Of a stretch of DNA of 64,000 nucleotides, positions 13,688-24,289 are shown in pieces (the first letter of the stretch is position 1; each line of letters opens with the position of its first letter). A program made the position numbers and the translations under genes. The notes under the pieces were generated by a model. It was not told the DNA's origin and made no database searches. It saw nothing but the letters and a program-made list of their open reading frames with translations. The DNA is from Charina bottae. Taxonomy: Eukaryota; Chordata; Lepidosauria; Squamata; Charinaidae. The stretch lies in contig JALMGJ010000008.1 in NCBI GenBank assembly GCA_023362775.1, positions 23,822,501 through 23,886,500 on the forward strand. Direction: 5' to 3'.

Positions 13688-15136
13688 TTAGCACCCCCCT
13701 ATTGAAGCTGGTAATGGACCAATTAAGTCCGCGTGAACTAATTCAAAACGTTTATGTGACTTCCTATCACTGAATTTGCTCACAGGAAACACCTTTGACT
13801 TTGCAACCTTACAAGCTGTGCAATCCAAATACACTTGGCACTTTTTCAATTCCATTCCAGAACTTGCTTCTGACATCTTTTCAATCACTTTGAAACTCGG
13901 ATGCCCAAGCCTTCTGTGCCACAGGTGCGCACATGAATCATGTGTTGGCTTATTAATTGTAGCTACACCATGATGGCTGCTGCTTGTCCTGGCTTGTACA
14001 ATTTCATATAAATTGTTCTGCAAAATACCTTTGCCACAAACATTGTTATCTTTCATAACAATATATTCATTATTACCAAACTGCACAGTATAACCCTGTT
14101 TATCCAATTGTGACACACTAATTATATTGTACTCCAGTTCAGGTACACACAACATTGATAATTCAATATTTAACCCTGGTACATATACAAATCCTTTACC
14201 AGTCACAGATGCAATACTTCCATTAGCTAGAGTAACATGATCTTTATCAGCCTGCTTAAAACCCTTAAACATCTGTCTGTTACTCCCTATATGCTGACAA
14301 GCCCCACTGTCAATTAAAAATGGTCCCTTTAAATCTTGTTCTACACTTGAACTAATTAAAGACAGCTGTGCAGCTTCTCCCGGCTTGGAAATTTTCAGCT
14401 TGGCCTTCGGCTTCCATTTCTTATCACAATCCCGCAACAAATGCTTTTGTGACCCACAGCAGAAACATTTTCTCTTTACAAATAATACATTGTTTTGGTT
14501 ATCAGAACATTCCTTAACACAAACACTGTTTTGCTTAGACCTAATTACGTTAGAACACTGCTGCCTTCTTTGCTCTTCTTCTAAAAGCCTGCTAGATAAG
14601 TATCTTATGGTTAAATCTTCCTCAGATAACGAACCAAAGCTAATTGCCAAAGTATCCCACGTTTCATTTAGAGAACTGAGAATTATATACACTTTGTTAG
14701 CTTCTGTAAATTGCATATCTCTCTGAGCCAACTCCTGGAACAACCCTGTCACATAATGCAGGTGATCCCTTATATTATCAGATACCCCTAATCTAGCGTG
14801 ATAAAGTTTTCTTGTTAGTAAAACCTTACATAATGGTGAGCTTCTTAGATAAACATTCTTTAAAGCTTCCCAACACTTATAGGCTAACTGACAGTCTCTA
14901 ACATAACACAATTGGCTATCTTCCAGACATAAAATTATGCTTGCCAATGCTCTCTCGTCCTTTAGAGCAATGTCTTCATCTTCCAGGTCTGGTTCAGGGC
15001 AAAGTACACTTCTCCAAAGCCCTTCACGCCGAAGATACATTTCCATTTTATATGCCCATGATGAATAATTACTGTCATTCAGTCTTTCCAAGGGAAAACC
15101 TCCCCCGAATGCCGGCAACATCTTCGCTATGCTCAT
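13688..15136 (-). CDS. Copia Gag-protease-integrase N-part (482 aa, broken polyprotein)
   Basis: This first frame of the copia element starts at ATG 15136, about 250 bases after the primer-binding site. The N-terminal part (LERLNDSNYSSWAYKMEMYL) is a copia-type Gag. A CCHC zinc knuckle (CFCCGSQKHLLRDC) lies near 14430-14467. The aspartic protease signature LIDSGACQHI lies near 14300. The GAG-pre-integrase motif HLWHRRLGHPS and the integrase zinc-binding CTACK follow. The frame stops at 13688, just after entering the integrase core. The break coincides with a run of six G (C on the + strand, 13694-13699), and the pol frame continues one register away. The normal polyprotein is one long frame, so this copy is frameshifted or carries a homopolymer error. 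Confidence 0.93.
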   Translation of the reverse strand: MSIAKMLPAFGGGFPLERLNDSNYSSWAYKMEMYLRREGLWRSVLCPEPDLEDEDIALKDERALASIILCLEDSQLCYVRDCQLAYKCWEALKNVYLRSSPLCKVLLTRKLYHARLGVSDNIRDHLHYVTGLFQELAQRDMQFTEANKVYIILSSLNETWDTLAISFGSLSEEDLTIRYLSSRLLEEEQRRQQCSNVIRSKQNSVCVKECSDNQNNVLFVKRKCFCCGSQKHLLRDCDKKWKPKAKLKISKPGEAAQLSLISSSVEQDLKGPFLIDSGACQHIGSNRQMFKGFKQADKDHVTLANGSIASVTGKGFVYVPGLNIELSMLCVPELEYNIISVSQLDKQGYTVQFGNNEYIVMKDNNVCGKGILQNNLYEIVQARTSSSHHGVATINKPTHDSCAHLWHRRLGHPSFKVIEKMSEASSGMELKKCQVYLDCTACKVAKSKVFPVSKFSDRKSHKRFELVHADLIGPLPASIGGC

Positions 15137-15391
15137 CTGTCTTCAGCCCCTTCTGGGCAGACACCGATGATTAAAGACACAGACCTTATCAGAAAGTCCT
15201 CCAGCTGCAAAACAAGCGTAGGAGAAAAAAACACACACGCAGGCATGGAACCTGTTAAAGCTCCAAATCACTCCAAATAGCCACACGACTCCTGGATAGG
15301 CTTCCAAAGCTTCCAGCTCACAGACTGCACACGATCCACCGATCCACAGCCAGTGCAAAGCCTTCCGTCGTCTATGGCTTCTCTGCCGCCT

Positions 15392-15406
15392 CTGGGCCCA
15401 TAACCC
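15392..15406 (-). promoter_or_regulatory. Primer-binding site for (half) initiator tRNA-Met
   Basis: The 15 bases directly inside the 5' LTR read GGGTTATGGGCCCAG on the minus strand. This is the perfect complement of CTGGGCCCAUAACCC, the anticodon stem-loop of eukaryotic initiator tRNA-Met. Priming by the internal, cleaved tRNA rather than by its 3' CCA end is known for Drosophila copia. The match was made by eye against the tRNA sequence from memory. Confidence 0.85.
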
Positions 15407-15861
15407 TGTCAGAGGGAGCGCGCGGAGATGGAGCGGCCTGCCTCTCTCCTAGGCACCAGTGATCCAGGTACTATGCAGTAAATAGACTCCAAACAGAAGT
15501 TATATCAAATATCCTATTTACTTTATATACATACGTATTTACAGATCACTTCCACAAGTAACAAATGATACACCATCAATGATACAGCTTTCACGAGGTA
15601 AAATGGGAATAATGGGAAATGAGAATGTCTCTGCATATATAGTGAACCTGACCAATCACATTATAGGTCACTCTCGTTATTCACCACACCCAACCTAACT
15701 CTAAGCACCTGTTGTTATGAGTCACACATGACACATCATTCCTACAACAATGGCTGCTAATTGGGTGACTGTGCAGAATATTTCACCTTTTACCTAGAAA
15801 TCAAGCCTCTCTGTATACTTTATATCTAGAAGTAAATTCCTGGGTTTATCAAACCCCAACA
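15407..15861 (-). repeat. 5' LTR of the copia element
   Basis: 455 bp, starting TGTTGGGG on the minus strand and ending CTCTGACA. It should carry the promoter and polyadenylation signals of the element; TATATA motifs occur inside but I cannot assign the start site. It is almost identical to the other LTR. Confidence 0.95.
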
Positions 15862-16000
15862 TATTTAAAGTTTGGGGTGGAAATCACATTTAAGTATTTA
15901 AGGTGCAGTTTCTAAAAATGCATGAAGAATTTATTGGTGGAGCTGAGGAGTTGAGGTTGTCATAAAGCCAGTATTGAAACCCATTTGTATGCATGTAGAT

Positions 16001-16309
16001 CAGAGCTTTCCAAACTGTGTGTCGTGATACAAAAGTGTGTTGCCTGCGGGGCACAGATGTGTCGCGTCAAAACCCAGAAGTGCTGATGGCGCGCCATCAG
16101 TACTTCCGGGTTTTCCCACGGTGACACACCAACAGCAACACGTGAAAATCCGAAAGCGCCGCAGCCACGGCGGCACGCAAAAACCGAAAGCAGCAGCAGC
16201 GCTTCCAGGTTTTTGTGCGCTGCCGCAACAGCGGCACTTCCGGCTTTTCCCGCGGCGACACACCAACGGCGGTTGGTGTGTTGCCGCGGGAAAACTTTGG
16301 AAAGCCCCG
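16001..16309 (+). mobile_element. Non-autonomous hAT-type DNA transposon with 8-bp TSD
   Basis: The 309-bp element is bounded by the 8-bp duplication ATGTAGAT at 15993-16000 and 16310-16317. Its imperfect terminal inverted repeats are CAGAGCTTTCCAAA at the left and CGGGGCTTTCCAAA when the right end is reverse-complemented. An 8-bp duplication and CAGxG-type ends are hAT hallmarks. The interior is strikingly GC- and CpG-rich for its surroundings, with internal inverted pieces such as CTTCCGGGTTTTCCC. It encodes no transposase. Confidence 0.9.
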
Positions 16310-16710
16310 ATGTAGATATTTATTTATTTATTTCAATTTATATATTCGCCCATCTCACATCCATGCCTATATAAATATAGTTATTCCTCCTGCATTCAGT
16401 CTCAGTACATATATGCTGCTGCTGCTTTATTCAGATCAAGAAAAAAGAAAACATCAGCAAAATTTCCATCAGCAGCCAGGGTTTTCTGAAGCTGAAGGTT
16501 AAGGTGATGAAAAAAAAGGAAAACATATTATAGCATGCGTGGATTTAAGGCAGGCATTCCCAAATGCAGCTGTGTAACACTGTGAAACCACTAAACTCCT
16601 CCTACTTGCTTGTCTTTTTTTAAAAAGGTTTTGCTTTTAATAAAATAGAACAAAAGAGAAAAAATAAAATAGTGAAAGGAAAAAGAATTAAAAAGCAGTA
16701 CACCACAATG

Positions 16711-16722
16711 ATATAGATAGAT

Positions 16723-16769
<47 letters not shown>

Positions 16770-16850
16770 GATAGATAGATATAGATATATAGAGAGATAT
16801 AGAGATAGAGATATAGATATAGAGATATATATAGATATATAGATATTACA
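16711..16850. repeat. (GATA)n microsatellite, imperfect
   Basis: Tandem ATAG/GATA units that decay into TATAGA-type repeats. Confidence 0.95.
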
Positions 16851-18268
16851 TACAGTACATATAAGAAGTTTTACACAAGAGTATCAATAAGAATGACCAT
16901 ATTTCATTATAATTGTCCATACATAATCTATGTCTGTAACTGACCCATTCATAAGTCACGAATAACATCAGGTCGTCAATCCCATGAGTAACGGAGGCCA
17001 TAAATTGATTTTCCAATATTAAAGGACTAGTCTCTTGGCAATAAGAAGATAATGGAGAATTCATTTGCATTGTCCTGCCATCAATTTCCAGTAATAGGTA
17101 TGTCATTTAAAACAATATGGACATGTGAAAATATTAAGCTTTGTCTCAAAGTCAAATTAATGAATGTAATTACTTCTTCCCAGAATATAATAACTTTAAT
17201 ACATTGCAAAAACATGTTTTAATTAAGCATTATTCTCATTGCCTCTCCAACAACACAATAATTTACTAATTCCTTTTCAATACAAATGCAATAGGATCCA
17301 ATAAATCCAAAATATTTTTTGTTGAACAAGGCATAATCTAAGATTTATTGAAATTTTAACCCTGACAGTTTTCTATTTCTAATCAAAATGTGGATCTCCA
17401 ATTCCTTATTCAATTCAGTCTTAAATTTTGCATATTAGATTGATTTATTGATAATAGGTGTTTAAAAAGACTTATTGTGGAGTGTTTGTCTCATACAATT
17501 TAGTGATCATATGTAATACGTAATATGTAATATGTATCTCTGAAGCTGCTAGTCAAAATCAAGATGTCACTAAATGTTTTAGCTGCAAATACTGCTAGTG
17601 GTTGTTAGGGATAAAGTATATTTATTTATCTTTTAACATGGAAAAGAATAAAAACTCATCATTTTCATCCACTTGTTGACCTAAAGTAAACATCCCAGCA
17701 TCCATCCAAATCTTCCATATAGCAGGAAGAGAGAGGAAGAAGAGAGGGAGTAATCAATTTTAAGTTAACATTATGACTTTTAAGTGGATTTAAAGCAGGT
17801 ATTCCCATATTCAGCTACCTAACATTGTAAAACATCACAAGACTGTTAATGTTTCCTTGCCTACAAGAAGGCCATTTCTTGGTTGTGCTCCTGTACAGGT
17901 TCTGTTTTTGTTTTTTTAACTTTTCTTCCTTGGGGGGGAGGTTTACTTGTATAAACAAACTTACATTGCTTCTTTACTTAAAATTACAAATAATAAATAA
18001 ATGAAATAAGAAATGAGGAACCTCATCTTTCAGTAATCAACAAAGCTTCTTTGTCCTGGCAACCCACTTTATGTAGGAGTTGGATAGGGGTTACACACAT
18101 TCAAAGACAAAATGTGGTCTTCAGTTCCTACAATCTGTACACCTCTGGACTACAGCTTTTGCTATTGTGGTTTTAATATAATTTTTACTGAGAAAAAAAT
18201 TTGCAGGATTAAAAACTACAGAAACATAAAGAATTAGAAAAAAGAAAAGTGAAAAACAGTAAAAGTCA

Positions 18269-18422
18269 AGAGAAGAGAAGAGAAGAGAAGAGGAGAGGAG
18301 AGGAGAAGAGAAGAGAAGAGAAGAGAAGAGAAGAGAAGAGAAGAGAAGAGAAGAGAAGAGAAGAGAAGAGAAAGAAAAAAAGAAAAAGAAAGAGAAAGAA
18401 AGAAAGAGAAAGAAAGAAGAGA
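18269..18422. repeat. (AAGAG)n purine-rich microsatellite
   Basis: About 25 AGAAG-type pentamers with variants, then AAAGA-type units. The strand asymmetry is purine versus pyrimidine. It lies in the 3'-terminal part of an L1 relic on the minus strand. Confidence 0.95.
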
Positions 18423-18519
18423 AAAATATCTTAAAAAGCAACTTGCAATCTACTTTACAGTAGTTACAAACATAATTATTACCATTTCCACCCTCCCAAA
18501 TTATATATCATGGTTCTCT

Positions 18520-20100
18520 TCTTCCCATAAACAACCTCTTTTAATCAGTAAATCCCAAAATCATCAGTTCATTCTTGTCTATTTTCAGCAAAAAGTCCAT
18601 AAAGGGTTTCCAGTATTTTATAAAAGTAGTTGTTCCTTCCCTAATAAAACAAGTTAATTTGGCCATTTCAGCAAGTTCTGCCATCTTCACAATCCACTCC
18701 TCCATTGTGGGTATTTCTGTTTTTCCATCTTTGTGCATATAATAGCTTCACTGCAGTTGCCATGTATAAAACCAATCGTCCATGAATCCTTTCTAGTTGA
18801 GTATCCACAAGTCCTAGTAAAAAAAGCTCTGGTTTCAACTGAAAGTTAAGTTTTACAATTCTCTGCATCATTGTATATATTTGTGTCCAATAATTTTTTT
18901 CACTTTTTCACCTTCTGATTATTAATCTTAAAAGTCCTTTAATATTCCCATTAATGTTTCTACTCCCTCTGGTGGATCTTCTGAAATTAACACCAAATCA
19001 TCCGCAAATGCCCTTAACTTAGAAGTTTTTTTAAAAAACTTAACTCTCATAATTCTATCATCTTGTCTTATGTCTCTATTCAATACCTCAAGAACCAAAA
19101 TGAACAAAACTGGAGACAGCTGACAGCTGTCTTGTCCCTTATTGAATCTCACAAGGTTTTGGTAAGTCTCCATTAACAATTATTTGTGCTTTCTGAGAAG
19201 TATAAATCGATCTTACCCATTTAATAAAATTATCTCCAAGGTTCATATGTTCCAGAACTCTTAAACAAAAAAAATCCAGTTCAAATTGTCAAAGGCCTTC
19301 TCTGCATCTAAGAATATCAATGCAGCTTGTTTTTCATTAAATTGCTCAAAGTATTCCAGAATATTCAGAACATTTCTATTAGGCAAAAAACCGCATTGAT
19401 CTTCATGAATAAAATCTTTTAAAATTATTTTCAGACTTTCAGCCAAAATCATGGTAAACAGTTGTAATAATTGTTCAATAAAGATATTGGTTGATAGTTT
19501 CTTGTTAAAGTCAAATCTTGTCCCTCTTTAGGTATTAATATTATATTAGCCTCTTTCCAACTACCAGGAATCTTTCTATTCTGTAGGACACTTTTCATTG
19601 TTTGTTGTAGAGGTTGTAAAACTCATCTTCAAAACGTTTATAGTAAGACGCCGGCAACACATCTGGACCAGGTACCTTTCCTGTTTTAGTCTTGTTGATA
19701 GCTTCACACAGCTCCCTTATTGTTTGCAAGTCCACCATGCATGGTAAAATGTCCCTTCATGCTTTTCACATTTCCAGCAACAGTTAGAAGTAGCTAAATA
19801 TATCTTACATAATCTCTCTGGTGACAAATACCAACAGTACACCATTTTATAGATATTCTCTTTTAAATTGTAAGACAATGTGAATTTCAATGCACTACAG
19901 CTTTTGGAGAAGGACAGTAATTCAGTGGTGACTGGTTCATTAGTTTCAGCTAAAAGGATTAGATAGCAAGTAATGGGAAAGGGCTCTGCTTGAAATCCAG
20001 GAAAGCACTGTGGTTGGAACTGACAGTAGTAGGCCAGAAGAACCAACTTGTCAAAGAAACAAAGGCACATTGTATATGATTCATAACACCTCTTCCCCAT
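18520..20100 (-). mobile_element. Rearranged L1-clade LINE relic
   Basis: Minus-strand fragments of L1 ORF2 with many stops. The RT block covers about 18905-19720: KTGKVPGPDVLPASYYK, LIFLDAEKAFDNLNW, LSPVLFILVLEVLNRDIR and AFADDLVLISEDP. The C-terminal domain appears in two separate places. CCWKCEKHEGTFYHAWWTCK sits at about 19720-19790, upstream of the RT block, and MMQRIVKLNFQLKPELFLLG followed by LYAQRWKN at 18541-18871, downstream. In an intact L1 these two pieces are adjacent, so the RT block has been placed between them. Confidence 0.85.
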
Positions 20101-23100
20101 GTGGATTTCAGACCTGTTAATATAGACATTGGTGTAGGCAACTTTTAGCCTTTTATCTACATACGGAAATGTTATGGATGAAGCAGACTTATGAGAGCAA
20201 ACGTTGCATTGCCTCTACTTTTCTTACAAATGAGAACCTGGTTTGCAGTTTGAAACAAGCTGCATCCATTTTGTCAGTGAAACCATGGAATGAGATTTGT
20301 GATTGATTTTAGAAAGATAGTTCTAGAATTGCTGTAACAGACGGGATGGAAGGATGAGAGATGGAATCATACTGAACGAATCATAATATTCCATACATTA
20401 AAAACTTATAGGAGGCATTTTACTGTCAATTGGTAGGCTTCCTATAAGCCTACAATAGATGAGAAAGAAAGTGCAAGCCTGGAGGTTGTAAAAAGCCATT
20501 AACCCACAAAATACATCATACTTAACTAATGATACCAATTATATGATTAAATCTGCCTGCATATATTTGTACATGAATATAAATAATTCTATAAAACATG
20601 ATATTTCATTTTTTTTATTTCCTGTTATGCATGTTCATGTCACTTGGCCAGAGGAAAAAAATCCAAAATTTACAGTTGGGTATAAATAAATATCTTTAAG
20701 AGCACAGTGGCACAAAAGACATGCAAACATTTGAGTTTTCCTGAACTGTCCATCAGTTGTAGTATAAAAAAGGAAGAGTTACAAAGCAAAGAAGAAAAAT
20801 TCTAAAATTAGTGCTGATGCTACAGGCATGCTGAGCAATTTAAAGTCAGTTTCAAAATTGAGACTCCAGTATGAATGCAATAGACAGGTGTTACAAAGTA
20901 GCAGATTAAATTTAGTATAAAATCAATATAAAATACTAATTGATTTTCAGTTGGTTCATCTAATCCTAGCTATCACACTATGTCTTTCTGATAAAAACAG
21001 GACAATCTGAATGTGTTGTTTAAAATAATAAATCAATTGGGTCTCAGAATTTGCTAGCATGCACAGGATTCAGCCATTCCTATCACAAAAGCTTGTCCCA
21101 AAAGCTTGTTGGCAATTTCTGGAAAATTATTATCTACTGCCCTCCTGTGGCTCTACAGTATTTTCGTTTTCATTTTGGGTTTTCTTTGTTTTGTTTTTGT
21201 TTTTTAAGGAGAATGAGTACATTTTTACTGTAAATTGCAGAAAGATTTTCCTCAGAGAGAAAAAGAAAAAGAAGAAATGAAGAGAAGAAAGAAAACAATA
21301 TTTCCTCAAATATTGGAGAACTATAGTTTTTGATAGCTTTCATCCACAGAAAAAAATATTGAATTTAGCATCAGTGTGGAATACCCTAATTTAGAGATGC
21401 ATTGGTTCCTGAAAATGTTTGATGCAACTCACAGAAACCTCTAAAATTGTTTAAAGTTTCATGTGACAAAAGGAAAGATTATTAAAACTATATAGTTGAA
21501 GAGTAATCCTATTAATTATATACTAAAAATTGTATTTTGTTCCATGGGAGAAAATAAACCAAAATCCAGAGTTAAGCATACTGTTTTTTAGGAATGAAAA
21601 TATTTGGATGTTCACTCAATATTTTGGATTGCACTCCTCAGTTTTTCTAGGCAATCTCTATTTAATAGGAATGAGCAAAAACTTGATTTAAAGGCAGTTA
21701 GATTGAATCATTCCTTTAAATCCAGTCTACAAGTCAATCACCATTCAGGACTTGACTGTCTTCTCTGAGACTTCTCTTCAGATAATTGCTGGCCTGTTCC
21801 CACAACATACTTAACCCATTCAGCCACCAATCTAGTCAACTGTCTCTAATCAGTGGTTCTGTTACCACAAAACCAGTCTGAATGGGTAAAAAAAAATCAC
21901 CATTTTGGGAAAACAGAGTCCCCACCCATTTTATCAAAATGGGTATCCTATGAGCCCTTGTGCCAGAAACGATAGGTGCAAGGCCTTGTGACATCACTAG
22001 TCCCTTCTTATTGGTCAGTACATAGTAGCTTGGCTACCACAGTCAGTCAGGGATTGGGAGATGTGATCTGGGCTGGTCACTAGGTCTATAATGAAATTAA
22101 TGAGGCTGCGAGGAAAAGGTCCCAGTCTTGCATAGGTTAAACTATTTTAAAGACTTATTTTAAAATGACTTATTTTGTTAGTTTAACCCTGTGAAAGGCT
22201 GGGGGCTCTTCCTCACAGCCACATTAATGTGTATTCCTCCAGTCCTTGAGATGACAGAAAAATATGCCAGCATAATTTGTATCTGCCTGATGGCTGGGAT
22301 GAGCCTCAGAGTCCTGCAAGTAGTCCTGTCCTTACAGCTTTGCTATGGGACCATTTAAGCATAGCAATTGGTAAACCTGCCCCCCTTAGAAAGTCATAAA
22401 AATAGTAGAAAGTATGGCCATGCAAAATTCCTTGCTGATAGCAGCAGCAGAAAAACTTGAATGTGCTCATCTGGGATAGAAACGGCAATGCATTCTTTTC
22501 TAGTTTAAATTGACTGACACTCTTTTTTAAAAAAAGAAAAGAAAAAAGATAGGTTTACCAGACTTTGAAGGATCACTGCAGATGTGTTTTATAACAGGTC
22601 AAGAGCTTCCAGAAGACCAGTGTACCAGTGTATATTAGGAGTCTTCATAATACCAGAACAGCACTTCGCAAACTCCAGGTCAGACAACGTGGACAGATAC
22701 TTCTGCGGAAACCAAGTGTCTGGCTCTTCCTGCATTGCTAACATAATCTAAAGAATTCACTATGTTATAGCCTCAGGGTCACTTAATGGTGGCAAAAGGG
22801 GCAATGAGCCACAAGTGCTTCCTTGGTGCCAGCCAAGCTAGACCTTATAATAGGACACTGGCATGCAAAGCAAAGCAAAGCAAATTGCCAGCCTCCAACA
22901 ACTTCTTCAGTTTCTATTATTTCTCCTGGCCCTAAATGGCCCCCATGAGAATTTTAAAGAATTAAAATAAAGGCTGCCTACCCCAATGTTTTGGGGGTCC
23001 ACCTGCTCAGAAAAAGGACAAAGTAGTAATGATGAGAAGCTTCTGCAGGAACACTGGAGCTGGGGGCAGGCAGCATTTGGCAAACAGATGCTTTGCAGCT

Positions 23101-23399
23101 ACCAGTGTGCAGCATGGCAGCAATTTGTGAATGGACAAGTCCCACCAGCAGTCTCTTGGGGAAATATCTTTCAAAATTCCAAATGTGCCCACCAACCCCA
23201 GTAAGTTGGGGATCCCTTTGATAATTTAATTATTTCACTACTCCTGCATATAAAACAAGATGATTAAAACTTCACCTCATATTTAAAATCCCTCCATTTT
23301 TTTTCATATTTCTTTGTGGGCCACAGTTTTTGTTCTGTGTGCATTCCTTCAGGGAATGTTGAACAGTTTCTGGGATTCCTCCATGACTCATCTCTTGTG
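20101..23399. other. Intergenic sequence, no gene seen
   Basis: Mixed AT-rich and moderately GC-rich sequence. Short open frames show no recognisable domain. A small (CAAAG)n run occurs near 22867. No supported gene or clearly bounded element. Confidence 0.5.
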
Positions 23400-23411
23400 C
23401 CTCTGAAGCCT

Positions 23412-23756
23412 TTGTTGTTGTTGTTTATTCGTTCAGTCGCTTCCGACTCTTCGTGACTTCATGGACCAGCCCACGCCAGAGCTTCCTGTCGGCCGTCACC
23501 ATCCCCAGCTCCCCCATGGTTGAGTCTGTCACCTCCAGAATATCATCCATCCATCTTGCCCTTGGTCGGCCCCTCTTCCTTTTGCCTTCCACTTTCCCTA
23601 GCATCAGCTTCTTCTCAAGGGTATCCTGTCTTCTCATTATGTAGCCAAAGTACTTCAGTTTTGCCTTTAATATCATTCCCTCAAGTGAGCAGTCTGGCTT
23701 TATTTCCTGGAGTATGGACTGGTTTGATCTTCTTGCAGTCCAAGGCACTCTCAGAA
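23412..23756 (-). mobile_element. BovB LINE, 5'-truncated short copy
   Basis: This 345-bp insertion contains only the C-terminal BovB coding end (LRVPWTARRSNQSILQEIKP) and the 3' end CGAATAAACAACAACAA. It is flanked by 12-bp duplications CCTCTGAAGCCT at 23400-23411 and 23757-23768. It is nearly identical to the end of the two longer BovB copies, so it is a recent insertion that aborted early in reverse transcription. Confidence 0.95.
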
Positions 23757-23768
23757 CCTCTGAAGCCT

Positions 23769-24278
23769 GCATCAGGGTAATTTTTCCCTATGTGCCTCTC
23801 ATCTTTAATTATTATCATTTGTATCAGATTTTGTTCTATTATAATAATTTGTGCAATCTGTTTGTACTATATGTATCTGATTGCTTGGTCTCTCTTTAGC
23901 TACTTCATTGCCTAACAAATTAATGTAAGCTAAGTTACCATATCTGGGCTGCAAAACTTCAGATGAACATTAGATGGCAGCAAAGAGATACAGAAAATAC
24001 TAGGGTTTTGTTGTTGCTGTTGCCCTCTTAATGTTTGTGCAGATTTTTGGATAATACTGGTTATATGTGGAGAGAGAGAGAGATAATATAGTCATATAAA
24101 AATCTGGAATACATGGTCATTAGCATGCTCATGAAACATATTCTGTCTTCTCTTTCTATTAGAATAAAGGCAAGCTGTAAAGCTGCTTGATATTTTCCTG
24201 GAGGCAACGCATGGGGACTAAGGAAATGAATCTGAACTTGACTAGGATGACAGTGCTGTAAATAGATAGCTTTCAAGT
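23769..24278. other. Short intergenic stretch between two BovB copies
   Basis: Non-repetitive AT-rich sequence with no recognisable gene. Confidence 0.6.
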
Positions 24279-24289
24279 TTGGGGAACAG

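Larger units (their letters stand above)
11265..15861 (-). mobile_element. Ty1/copia LTR retrotransposon (complete ends, damaged inside)
   Basis: A 4,597-bp element in minus orientation. It has two 455-bp LTRs (11265-11719 and 15407-15861), each TG...CA, which differ at 3 positions by eye. The 5-bp target duplications TATTT lie at 11260-11264 and 15862-15866. Domain order on the minus strand is Gag, zinc knuckle, protease, integrase, then reverse transcriptase. Integrase before RT is diagnostic of Ty1/copia and excludes Ty3/gypsy and vertebrate retroviruses. A primer-binding site lies next to the 5' LTR and a polypurine stretch next to the 3' LTR. The coding part is broken by a frameshift near 13694, another near 12043 and a large RNase H deletion near 11867-11940. 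Copia elements are uncommon in amniotes. Confidence 0.96.
16318..18520. other. Intergenic repeat-derived sequence, no gene seen
   Basis: The region contains GATA-type and AAGAG-type microsatellites. Two diverged copies of one segment lie near 16540-16600 and 17780-17840 (GGATTTAAGGCAGGCATTCCC and GGATTTAAAGCAGGTATTCCC). They may be 3' ends of L1 copies on the minus strand. No coding gene was recognised. Confidence 0.5.

Noticed and set aside
14385..14726. 113-codon + strand open frame, and others across 12709-15174
   Set aside because: Antisense to the copia Gag-pol frames, with no motif of their own.
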